DNA of 54,676 nucleotides, from the NCBI GenBank assembly GCA_028820635.1, contig JAPPIG010000105.1:1-54676 (forward strand), given 5' to 3'. Position 1 is the stretch's first letter, and the number at the start of each line of letters is the position of its first letter. A model generated the notes under the pieces. It worked only from the letters and a program-made list of their open reading frames with translations, was not told the DNA's origin and did no database searches. Made by a program: the position numbers and the translations under genes. Below, in pieces: positions 24,775-32,477 of the stretch. The DNA is from Candidatus Poribacteria bacterium. Its GTDB lineage: Bacteria; Poribacteria; WGA-4E; WGA-3G.

Positions 24775-26031
24775 ATGTCCGAAACAATTTTTGTGTCTCA
24801 AACTACACAAACATCTGAAACCATTTTAGTAATTGATGACGACACTGATATTCTTGCCCTACTTGAAATGAGTTTGGCTTCAGATGGATTTCAGGTCATA
24901 ACTGCAAGCGACGGTATAAGCGGACTCCAACTTGCAAAAACGGATCAACCGGACCTGATTCTTCTTGATGTTATGATGCCGCAGATGGATGGCTTACAAG
25001 TAATTGAGAAACTAAAAGCGGATACTGAAACAAATACAATTCCTGTCCTATGGTTGACAGCAAAGACACAAACTGAGGACAAATTGCGCGGTTTAGAAAT
25101 TGGTGGAGACGACTATATTACAAAACCTTTTGACTTGCGAGAAGTAACAGCTCGGATTAACGCAGTTTTAGGGCGAACGCGCCCTGTGAAATACATCAAT
25201 CCATTAATCAATGCGATGGGAGAAAGTTTCAGTGAAGCTGGTGTCGCTGAACTCGGATCGCATCTTCAAGCAGCGGCCGAGATTCAACTCAAGTTGCTTC
25301 CAGAGAAACCACCAGTTTTCAACGAGTTCGACTTCGCCACGATGTTTCGCAGCTCAACTTCTGTTTCCGGAGATTTTTATGATTTTATCCCGCTTAGCGA
25401 TACACATCTCGGTGTCGTATTAGGAGATGTTAAAGGACACGGTATTCCTGCCGCGCTTTTGATGGTCATGATCCAAACGGCTTCACGTTTGCTAAGTAAT
25501 CAGTCCGACTCCCCCGCGACAGTTTTAAAACGCATTAATACTTTACTTTTTCATAACACAGACCTTGAACAATTTGCCACAATGGTATACGGTATATTAG
25601 AAATTAACACAGGAAGGTTTACCTATGCTAACGGGGGACATTGCCCACCAATCCATTTCATAACAGATTCAGGAGATCATCAGCAAGTCGAAGAAAGTGG
25701 AAACCGGGTTGAGTTACTTGAAACCGGTGGTATGCTGATAGGGGCGTTTGATATCGCAACTTTTTCGTCGGATACCTGTCTATTATCTCCAGGAGATGTC
25801 CTCTTACTTTATACCGATGGGGTAACCGAAACAGAGGGGCAAACACCAAACAATTACTACGGTGAAGAACGTTTGATTAACTGCTTCTCAAAAAATCTAA
25901 CACTATCCGCTGAATCACTTTGTGATGTCCTTCAAACGGACCTAATGGAATTTAGTGGAACTACACAACTCAAGGATGATCGCGCCGTTGTTGTAATTAA
26001 GCGCACGGATACTCAAGCAACTCCAACGTAG
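24775..26031 (+). CDS. Response regulator fused to a PP2C/SpoIIE phosphatase (RsbU-like)
   Basis: The 418-residue protein has an N-terminal receiver domain with acidic pocket D21/D22, phosphoacceptor D65 (LLDVMMPQMDG), T95 and K117 (ITKPFD). After a linker, residues about 185-410 form a PPM-type phosphatase: FRSSTSVSGDFYDFIPLSD, VVLGDVKGHGIPAALLMVM, MVYGILEINTGRFTYANGGH, LLLYTDGVTETEG, and LKDDRAVVVIK. The metal-binding aspartates (GDFYD, GDVKGHG, DGVTE, DDRAVV) are present. It should dephosphorylate a phospho-STAS protein when its receiver is phosphorylated, linking the histidine kinase to partner switching. The kinase just upstream and RsbW/RsbV-like genes downstream support this. Confidence 0.93.
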   Translation: MSETIFVSQTTQTSETILVIDDDTDILALLEMSLASDGFQVITASDGISGLQLAKTDQPDLILLDVMMPQMDGLQVIEKLKADTETNTIPVLWLTAKTQTEDKLRGLEIGGDDYITKPFDLREVTARINAVLGRTRPVKYINPLINAMGESFSEAGVAELGSHLQAAAEIQLKLLPEKPPVFNEFDFATMFRSSTSVSGDFYDFIPLSDTHLGVVLGDVKGHGIPAALLMVMIQTASRLLSNQSDSPATVLKRINTLLFHNTDLEQFATMVYGILEINTGRFTYANGGHCPPIHFITDSGDHQQVEESGNRVELLETGGMLIGAFDIATFSSDTCLLSPGDVLLLYTDGVTETEGQTPNNYYGEERLINCFSKNLTLSAESLCDVLQTDLMEFSGTTQLKDDRAVVVIKRTDTQATPT

Positions 26032-26102
26032 TTACGTTGCGCAAAATCCATTGGAATGATACAGCACGGACATTTTGCATTCGCAAGGAAGGAGCCTAAC
26101 AC

Positions 26103-26531
26103 GTGGGCGAGAAAACTCAGTGGAGAATTTTCCTTTCTCTCCCAAGCACAATGCAGTTGATCTATTTAATTGACACTGTTATCAGCGATATTCTGAGAGA
26201 AATGAATTTCGATGAAGAAACACAGGAGCATGTGAACCTTGCTGTCATTGAAGCGGGGACAAATGCAATCAAACACGGCAATAAAGAAGACATCAACAAG
26301 AACGCTACATTAGAGTTTCTTATTGAAGACGATAAACTCACAGTTGTCGTGACTGATGAAGGCCCTGGGTTTGAACGCGAAGATGTCGCAAATCCACTTG
26401 AACCAGAAAATCTGCTGAAAAGTAGTGGACGAGGTCTTTTCCTCATGGAAGCCTGCATGGATGAAGTAGTCTACGAGGCTAAAGGCACCATTGTCAAAAT
26501 GGTTAAATATAAGCAACGTCCAAATTTGTAG
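26103..26531 (+). CDS. Anti-sigma regulatory serine kinase (RsbW/SpoIIAB-like)
   Basis: The 142-residue protein starts at GTG with AGGAAGGAG upstream. The GHKL ATPase fold is complete: N box VNLAVIEAGTNAIKHG, G1 box VVTDEGPGFERED, and G2 box SSGRGLFLMEACMDEV. It would phosphorylate a STAS antagonist on serine and bind a sigma factor or other target. Genes before and after encode the opposing phosphatase and a STAS protein, so the whole partner-switch set is here. No sigma-B-type sigma factor is adjacent, so the output is unknown. Confidence 0.92.
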   Translation: MGEKTQWRIFLSLPSTMQLIYLIDTVISDILREMNFDEETQEHVNLAVIEAGTNAIKHGNKEDINKNATLEFLIEDDKLTVVVTDEGPGFEREDVANPLEPENLLKSSGRGLFLMEACMDEVVYEAKGTIVKMVKYKQRPNL

Positions 26532-26666
26532 ATCCTCTGATAACTACGAAAAGTGCTATGTTCACGAACACCGATCCAAAGGTAACAACTCGCCAGTGCC
26601 CGCAGTGCACTTGGCGTTGATTAGGTTGTGCTTTCAGGAGGTGGAAATCAAGAGAAAGGGATATTT

Positions 26667-27011
26667 ATGCAAATCAACCTACGGAACAAAGGGAATGTCA
26701 TTATTTTAGATATTGAGGGGAATCTCGTTGGTCCTAATACAATTGCACTGAAAAACATTATTGATGACCAAATTCGAGAATCAGGTGGTGAACCTGTGTT
26801 TATGATTTTAAATATGGAGCGGGTCCAGATGATGGATAGTTCCGGATTAGGTGTAATTGTCGCTGCCTATGCTTCAATCAGACGCAATAATGGCAGGGTA
26901 GTTCTCCTAAATATCGGCGGAAACATCAGAAGTCTCATCGTTATGGCTAAACTCGTGACAATATTTGACCGATACGACACAGAAGCAGAAGCAATCGCAA
27001 GTTTTCTCTAA
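26667..27011 (+). CDS. STAS-domain anti-sigma factor antagonist (RsbV-like)
   Basis: The start is placed at the ATG at 26667, after AAAGGG; a GTG at 26628 would include the ribosome binding region. The 114-residue STAS protein has VIILDIEGNLVGPNTIALKN, then the phosphoserine motif MMDSSGLGVIVAAYASI, then GRVVLLNIGGNIRSLIVMA. It pairs with the RsbW-like kinase encoded just upstream. It differs from the first STAS protein (21405-21740) in the motif (DSSGLG versus DSTALG), so the two may serve different partners or states. Confidence 0.9.
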   Translation: MQINLRNKGNVIILDIEGNLVGPNTIALKNIIDDQIRESGGEPVFMILNMERVQMMDSSGLGVIVAAYASIRRNNGRVVLLNIGGNIRSLIVMAKLVTIFDRYDTEAEAIASFL

Positions 27012-27038
27012 TGTTAATTATTCCTAAATTTACACACT

Positions 27039-27821
27039 ATGCCCAAAAATGGACAGAATATGGAAACTACACGAAACGCCGAAATTACAGAAGAAAGTAT
27101 CGGTTTATGGCACAAATGCACACAGTGTAATGAGGTATCTTTCCGAGGGGAATTAGAACGGAACGGTTTTATCTGCCCGAAGTGCAAGGAATTATTTCCA
27201 TTATCTATTGAAAATCGCCTAAAACTCCTTACGGGAGAGAATTCTCCTGATATGACAGATACCCTTTCAAGTGAAATTGTTGAACCTACAATTGATATTC
27301 TTGCTATTGAAGAGAATATCGCCGGGTATCCTGCCAGTCTGTTTATTTTAGCCCCTGATTCTCCGATTCTACAGCAACATTTGACGGTGTTTTCTGAAGC
27401 AGTTGCAGGCGCGTTGAAAAAATCAATCCCGTTACTTTCTGTTTTCACCGCGAATCCGATTGAAGTCCATATTTCCTTTTCTGAAATTGTGCCACTACTT
27501 CTACAGCTGGAGCAATTAGCACAAAAAGCACTTCCACATCTGACAGTTTTGACGGAAACCGGCACAGGACAACTTACGTCACATCTCCCAGTTGGAGAAA
27601 TCGTTATAGCAGAATGTACCTCACAATCTGAAAATGCACCACGATTCCATCCGCAACCAGCGTTACATGCGCCTGAAGAACAGCTCCTACCGGAAAAAAA
27701 TCGCGAACTAAACCCAAACACCCCCGACATTAGTGTAGATTGCTATATTCCACGTCTGGAGTTGCACACGGTATTAGCGCGATTGCTGAAGTTTTTCGCT
27801 CCTTCCCCAGCAATTGATTGA
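27039..27821 (+). CDS. Degenerate AccD-like protein (acetyl-CoA carboxylase beta-type fold, catalytic residues lost)
   Basis: The 260-residue protein starts with an AccD-type zinc ribbon (LWHKCTQCNEVSF ... FICPKCKELFPLSIENRLKL; four Cys). The rest aligns by eye along the whole AccD carboxyltransferase fold: GYPASLFILAPDSPILQQHL, EAVAGALKKSIPLLSVFTAN, LPHLTVLTETGTGQLTSHLP, GEIVIAECTS, and a C-terminal RLELHTVLARLLKFF. The SGGARMQEG-type oxyanion segment of true AccD is replaced by TANPIEVHISFS, and GGVTAS is changed to GQLTSH. It is therefore unlikely to be catalytic. It lies 27 bases after the RsbV-like gene. The role is unknown, perhaps regulatory or structural. Internal ATGs at 27060 and others are possible starts. 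Confidence 0.7.
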   Translation: MPKNGQNMETTRNAEITEESIGLWHKCTQCNEVSFRGELERNGFICPKCKELFPLSIENRLKLLTGENSPDMTDTLSSEIVEPTIDILAIEENIAGYPASLFILAPDSPILQQHLTVFSEAVAGALKKSIPLLSVFTANPIEVHISFSEIVPLLLQLEQLAQKALPHLTVLTETGTGQLTSHLPVGEIVIAECTSQSENAPRFHPQPALHAPEEQLLPEKNRELNPNTPDISVDCYIPRLELHTVLARLLKFFAPSPAID

Positions 27822-27882
27822 ATATAGACAAACACGTAATAACCTACTTACACGCAGCTAAAGTTTACCAACGGAGGATTGG

Positions 27883-29136
27883 ATGAGACAGGAAAAATCT
27901 GTTTTAAGCAATAAATTACAACAGGAATTTAACAGACGTTTTGGTCATCCACCAGATTTCATCGTATCTGCACCAGGCAGGGTTAACCTTATCGGCGAGC
28001 ATACAGATTACAACGACGGTTTTGTTTTTCCTGTCGCTATTGACAAATATCTCTACATTGCCGCCAGCAAACGTTCTGACTGCCAAGTACATCTCCACGC
28101 TTTAGATAGGCATGAGACATGCACCTTCAGTTTGGAAGCAATTGAGGACACAAAAACGCCACCATGGGGTAATTATCTAAGGGGTGTTGCACACTTCTTA
28201 TTACAAGAACAAGTTCTACGAGAGATTGAACACACACTAAATGGCATGTCTGCCGTAATTGCTGGAAATGTCCCGATTAGTGCTGGACTAAGTTCTTCTG
28301 CTGCGCTTGAAGTTGCATCAGCACTCGCTTTTTTAGGTGCATGTGGTTTAGAAGTAGCAGACACAGGTATGAATTCAGATAGTGAGATTGAATTGATTGA
28401 AATTCCTCCAATGAAATTGGCTGCGCTGTGTCAGCGTGCAGAAAATGAATTTGCTGGTGTAAACTGTGGCATCATGGACCAATCTATCTCGTTATTAGGA
28501 AAAGCAGACCACGCGCTGTTTTTAGACTGTCGTTCGCTTGAATACAAGCAGATACCACTCAACTTTACGGATATTCTCATCGTAATATGTAATACCAATG
28601 TCAAACGTGAACTTGCTTCTTCAGAGTATAATAAGCGACGGGCTGAATGCGAAAAAGGCGTTGAAATCCTGCAGCGATGGATGCCTTCTATCACGTCGCT
28701 TCGCGATGTCACGTTGGCAGATTTCAAAAAATATGAAGCAGAACTACCCCAGATTACACAAAAAAGGTGTAGGTATGTTGTTGAAGAAAACACGCGAGTG
28801 CAGAATGCTGTAGATGCCCTCATAGCGAAAAGTATAGACACCTTTGGCGAACTCATGAATGCTTCGCACGCAGGGCTACGTGACGCTTATGAAGTCAGTT
28901 GTGATGAGTTAAATATACTCGTGGATATTGCACAAAGTATTGATGGTGTTATCGGCGCAAGGATGACAGGAGCCGGGTTTGGGGGATGTACAGTAAATTT
29001 GGTCTATCAAAATACTGTAGAGGAGTTTCAGAATCGGGTAATGAAAGAATATACGCAACGTACCGGCATTGAACCTGACACCTATATATGTAACGTTGGT
29101 GACGGCGCACGTATCAAATGGAGTTCCCATAGTTAA
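27883..29136 (+). CDS. galK: Galactokinase
   Basis: The 417-residue GHMP kinase phosphorylates galactose at C1 (Leloir pathway). The galactokinase signature SAPGRVNLIGEHTDYNDGFV is at residues 27-46. The ATP-binding loop NVPISAGLSSSAALEVASAL lies near residue 128, the catalytic region FAGVNCGIMDQSISLLG near 189, and the GHMP C-terminal motif MTGAGFGGCTVNL near 365. GGAGGATTGG before the ATG is the ribosome binding site. It is slightly longer than the typical 380-390 residues owing to an insert (VADTGMNSDSEIELIE) after the ATP loop. No other gal genes are adjacent; a ROK sugar kinase follows. Confidence 0.95.
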   Translation: MRQEKSVLSNKLQQEFNRRFGHPPDFIVSAPGRVNLIGEHTDYNDGFVFPVAIDKYLYIAASKRSDCQVHLHALDRHETCTFSLEAIEDTKTPPWGNYLRGVAHFLLQEQVLREIEHTLNGMSAVIAGNVPISAGLSSSAALEVASALAFLGACGLEVADTGMNSDSEIELIEIPPMKLAALCQRAENEFAGVNCGIMDQSISLLGKADHALFLDCRSLEYKQIPLNFTDILIVICNTNVKRELASSEYNKRRAECEKGVEILQRWMPSITSLRDVTLADFKKYEAELPQITQKRCRYVVEENTRVQNAVDALIAKSIDTFGELMNASHAGLRDAYEVSCDELNILVDIAQSIDGVIGARMTGAGFGGCTVNLVYQNTVEEFQNRVMKEYTQRTGIEPDTYICNVGDGARIKWSSHS

Positions 29137-29150
29137 CCCAAGTTGTCCTA

Positions 29151-29440
29151 TGTAGCACAATCTGTTAGATTGTGCATCTTAGTGCGAAAACTAAATGAAG
29201 ATTAATTTTTTAATTCGGTAATTTTCCATCCGTACAAAGCAGGTGTTCACCCCGCTGGCGAGGCGGGGAATGCCTAATGGCATTCATACCGTTGATTTCT
29301 TCCTAACCTCGCCAAATTACCGATTTATTTCCTTAAACTTCATACAGTTTACACTACGAAATCTTGCGAAATATGAATTATTTCTATAAAAAAACGGTGT
29401 TTGCTTGTCTAAAATATTGTAGGTAGCAACTTGGATATAG
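29151..29440. repeat. Intergenic repeat block after galK
   Basis: No gene is seen between 29137 and 29518. In order: TGTAGCACAATCTGTTAGAT and TGTGC (29151-29175), an element bounded by CGGTAATTT (29216-29224) and AAATTACCG (29314-29322), a strong hairpin CCCCGC-N7-GCGGGG (29250-29268), the GAATGCCTAATGGCATTC palindrome with ATACCGTTGATTTC, then a stretch (29356-29437) nearly repeated at 36250-36330 (AATCTTGCGAAA ... CTATAAAAAACGGTGTTTGC). Just before the ROK gene, CGATAGCCGAATACTGACAG matches sequence at 12861. Confidence 0.65.
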
Positions 29441-29518
29441 TTAGGAGATTATCGGCAGTCAGCAATCTGCCGCCGAAGAAGTGAATCCCGATAGCCGAAT
29501 ACTGACAGCCATTTGAAA

Positions 29519-30469
29519 ATGAAATACAGCATAGGAATTGATCTTGGTGGAACTGACATTAAAGCAGGGTTGTTGGCGGCAGATGGTAAACTTTCTTGCC
29601 GTATGGTCGTTCCTACTCGTGTAGATGAAGGTGCAAAAGCAATAGCAGCACGTATTGCCCAGACAATCTGCCAAGTTGTTGAAGTAGCAAAAAACGGTGT
29701 ACAAAAAGAAATTGTCGGTATCGGTTTAGGCGCACCAGGGCTCATCATTGCCGACAGCGGTATTATCCACTTCTCACCGAACTTCCCGGGTTGGAGCGAC
29801 ATTCCGCTACTGGATTATGTCACTGCTGAACTTGATGATTTAGACCTACCGCTCTATATTGACAACGATGTTAATGTAATGGTATTAGGCGAGTTTCACC
29901 ACGGTGCAGGTATTGGGTACGAAAATGTCGTGGCACTTACCCTCGGCACGGGAGTCGGTGGAGGCGTTGTAATAGATAGAAAAGTCTATCATGGCAGTTG
30001 GAATACAGCAGGTGAATTAGGACATACAGTGGTTCAACCGAATGGTCGCAAGTGTGGATGCGGTAATCACGGTTGTCTTGAGGCTTACGCGGGTGCAAGA
30101 CATATTGTAGAGCGAGCACAACAGCAAATTGCAAAAGGTAGAAAAACTTGTTTGGACCCTGAAGCGTTGACTCCAAAGCAAATTGCAGAAGCAGCAACTG
30201 CAGGGGATAAACTTGCACTTGATATTTTTTCAGAAACAGGAAAATACATCGGAATAGCGTTGACATCTATAGCGCATATCCTTAACCCGCAAATAGCAAT
30301 TATCGGTGGTGGAATTGCGGCAGCAGGAGAAAACTTACTCTTTCAACATATTCGTGAGGAATTCAAGAAACGAGCGATGGACATCCCTGACGGCATGGAG
30401 ATTGTTCCTGCGAAATTGGGAAACGACGCGGGACTCGTCGGGGCAGCAATGCTGGCATACAACAACTAA
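29519..30469 (+). CDS. ROK-family sugar kinase (glucokinase-like)
   Basis: The 316-residue protein starts at the ATG at 29519 (a TTG at 29513 is in frame). It has the phosphate-binding motif GIDLGGTDIKAGL, the ROK stretch GIGLGAPGLI, DNDVNVMVLGEFHHGAG, ALTLGTGVGGGVVIDRKVYH, and the zinc motif GHTVVQPNGRKCGCGNHGCL, which is the ROK C-x-C-x4-C pattern with the catalytic D in DNDVN. It probably phosphorylates glucose or a related hexose. Substrate cannot be fixed. It follows galK but is separated by 380 bases of repeats, so it is likely a separate unit. Confidence 0.92.
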   Translation: MKYSIGIDLGGTDIKAGLLAADGKLSCRMVVPTRVDEGAKAIAARIAQTICQVVEVAKNGVQKEIVGIGLGAPGLIIADSGIIHFSPNFPGWSDIPLLDYVTAELDDLDLPLYIDNDVNVMVLGEFHHGAGIGYENVVALTLGTGVGGGVVIDRKVYHGSWNTAGELGHTVVQPNGRKCGCGNHGCLEAYAGARHIVERAQQQIAKGRKTCLDPEALTPKQIAEAATAGDKLALDIFSETGKYIGIALTSIAHILNPQIAIIGGGIAAAGENLLFQHIREEFKKRAMDIPDGMEIVPAKLGNDAGLVGAAMLAYNN

Positions 30470-30495
30470 AAAAGTAGAAAAGGGAGCACGTTAAA

Positions 30496-31173
30496 ATGAG
30501 GTTTTTCGGTGATTCAACAAATGCCACACAGAATTCATCTTTGATTTTGGCACGGACTTGTCAAATTTTAATGGTGTTCGCACTGTCTATATCTATGATT
30601 GGATGTGCAAAGGTGCGGGATGGAGTCGTGGATATATTCCGGCCAGAACGCATAGTTCCAGTTTTTGATCCAGATGCAGTAATTACACCACAAACGGGCA
30701 CCGTAATCCATCGGAAAAATGGCATCGACGCAATGGTAGTTCCAATCCATGATGTGAAAAATGTTGTTGCATTCGGAGTTCTTATTTATAACCGAGCAGA
30801 TAACTGGATCAGTTTTGTAAAAGAGGATTGTTGGATGCTTGACCAGTCGGGAGAAAATATAAAACAGATAGACAAATCACAACTATCATTCTATTTGAAA
30901 AAGAATTATAGACCGAAGCTGCCCCCTGAATTTGAAGCAGATATTTTTCGATATGACAAGACTATTCGTATGCAAGGAGGACATGCTGTTCTACCAACTG
31001 ATGACTTAAAGAAAACGAACATTATGCCTAAGAACCGGTCACTATTCTTTATTTATTTTCCAAAACGCAGCTTAAAATCTAAGAATCTGCGTATTGTAAT
31101 CCCCGGTGTGACAAGTGAATTCAATGATCAACAAACAACGTTTGTTTTCAAATTTAAAGTGCAGCGAGGTTAA
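30496..31173 (+). CDS. Putative lipoprotein of unknown function
   Basis: The 225-residue protein has an N-terminal hydrophobic segment ending in a lipobox-like cysteine (LMVFALSISMIGC at about residue 37), which suggests membrane anchoring. The rest is a beta-rich domain (GTVIHRKNGIDAMVVPIHDV, FGVLIYNRADNWISFVKEDC, IMPKNRSLFFIYFPKR). I do not recognise the family. AAAGGGAGC precedes the ATG. It lies 27 bases after the ROK gene and is followed by an NHL-repeat protein and a large outer-membrane protein on the same strand, so an envelope role is plausible. Confidence 0.68.
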   Translation: MRFFGDSTNATQNSSLILARTCQILMVFALSISMIGCAKVRDGVVDIFRPERIVPVFDPDAVITPQTGTVIHRKNGIDAMVVPIHDVKNVVAFGVLIYNRADNWISFVKEDCWMLDQSGENIKQIDKSQLSFYLKKNYRPKLPPEFEADIFRYDKTIRMQGGHAVLPTDDLKKTNIMPKNRSLFFIYFPKRSLKSKNLRIVIPGVTSEFNDQQTTFVFKFKVQRG

Positions 31174-32434
31174 TTTCAAATCACCCCTGTTAATAAAGTC
31201 ACCATCGGAGTACTCCTCCATATCTTCACGCTTTTCTACAACCTATCTCATAAATAGTTGGAGGGCTTTGAAAGCCCGATTCCAAAACCTTGTAGGAGCG
31301 ATCTCCGAATCGCGACCTGTCGGGAATCGGAGTTCCCTCCTACAGAGAGAATCAACTGATAATGAAGCAACAAATCCTATTTATGAGATACGTTCTATCA
31401 AAAGCACCCTAATAAAGTATACTCACTGCATATCTATTTTCGTATGGATTACGCTCCTATGCCATATCAGTTGTGCTGTACCTAACCCCGATGGTAAAGG
31501 CGTTCTACGCCCTCCAATATCTCCCAATGTAGACATTGTGCCTTCAATTCGAGAGCGAGAGGCACCTCCGATATTAGATGTTAGTTATGTTGAAACGATC
31601 GGCAGAGCAGGGCAAGGTGCTGGCGAATTTCTCATGCCTATGGGGTTAATTATAGATGCCTATGGGCAACTTTACATAGCGGATGCAGGCAACAACCGGG
31701 TGCAAGTTATTGATAGTAATGGACACTTCGTGGCAGAATTCGGCAGTTATGGGTGGCGTGACGGTGAGTTTGACTTTCCTAATGATGTTGATCTCAGCTT
31801 AGACACCCTCTATGTAGCGGATACAGGCAACAACCGAGTCCAGTATTGTAATTTGGTGAATCGAATCTTCTATCCTCTTACGACTACTTCCCAAGATTTT
31901 CAATTTGATGCTCCTGAAGGGATCGGTCTCGGTCGGAACGGTGAGGTTTTTGTGGTTGATACCCTTAATCATCGCTGGGTCCAATTTAGTAGAAACCTCG
32001 CACCTGTCTTTACAATAGGAAGTTTCGGCAGCAGTCGAGAGCAATTTTGGAATCCCACTGACCTCTTAGTTAACCCTCACGGAACTGTGTATGTAGTGGA
32101 TACCGGTAATCATCGCATTATGAGTTACGATTTCAGTGGCAATCCCATACGGACGTGGGGGAAAGAGGGGAACGCACTTGGACAGTTTCGTGAACCAAAG
32201 AGACTCGCTATAGACTCTTGGAATTACTTATATGTCACTGACAGTGGGAATAGACGAATTCAAGTCTTTACAGCAGAAGGACGGGCTGTTATAGAATTTA
32301 CTGTGAAGACGCTATTGAATCCTTGTGGGATTGCTGTTTCAGAGAAGGGGCGAGTTTTTGTGACCGACACTGATGCAGGAGATATTAAAGTTTTTCAGAT
32401 GATATTCAAATCAGATGCAAAGAAAGCAGAATAG
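31115..32434 (+). CDS. NHL-repeat six-bladed propeller lipoprotein
   Basis: The open frame encodes 439 residues, but the first 85 or so translate a palindromic repeat and look artificial. A hydrophobic segment ending in LLCHISC (Cys codon at 31472) resembles a lipoprotein signal; no ATG, GTG or TTG lies in frame just before it, so the true start is unresolved. From about residue 160 it has NHL blades: GAGEFLMPMGLIIDAYGQLY, IADAGNNRVQVIDSNGHFV, LYVADTGNNRVQYCN, VYVVDTGNHRIMSYD, YVTDSGNRRIQVFTAEG, VFVTDTDAGDIKVF. Probably envelope-associated. It overlaps the end of the lipoprotein gene and the start region of the large outer-membrane protein gene, suggesting coupled expression. Confidence 0.78.
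   Translation: MNSMINKQRLFSNLKCSEVNFKSPLLIKSPSEYSSISSRFSTTYLINSWRALKARFQNLVGAISESRPVGNRSSLLQRESTDNEATNPIYEIRSIKSTLIKYTHCISIFVWITLLCHISCAVPNPDGKGVLRPPISPNVDIVPSIREREAPPILDVSYVETIGRAGQGAGEFLMPMGLIIDAYGQLYIADAGNNRVQVIDSNGHFVAEFGSYGWRDGEFDFPNDVDLSLDTLYVADTGNNRVQYCNLVNRIFYPLTTTSQDFQFDAPEGIGLGRNGEVFVVDTLNHRWVQFSRNLAPVFTIGSFGSSREQFWNPTDLLVNPHGTVYVVDTGNHRIMSYDFSGNPIRTWGKEGNALGQFREPKRLAIDSWNYLYVTDSGNRRIQVFTAEGRAVIEFTVKTLLNPCGIAVSEKGRVFVTDTDAGDIKVFQMIFKSDAKKAE
31245..31389. repeat. Inverted-repeat bounded REP pair inserted at the 5' end of the NHL gene
   Basis: Perfect arms ATCTCATAAATAG (31245-31257) and CTATTTATGAGAT (31377-31389) bound a segment with two opposed REP units (GTAGGAGCGATCTCCGAATC at 31292 and AATCGGAGTTCCCTCCTAC ending 31343). 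The reading frame of the next gene runs straight through it. A TTTATGAGATACG motif recurs at 54065. Confidence 0.75.
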
Positions 32435-32477
32435 CAAAAATAGGAATGGAAGGACTCAAAAATGTAAAGGTAGAAGG

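Noticed and set aside
27039..27821. Functional acetyl-CoA carboxylase beta subunit
   Set aside because: The oxyanion-hole segment and the GGVTAS segment are missing, so a working accD call is not supported.
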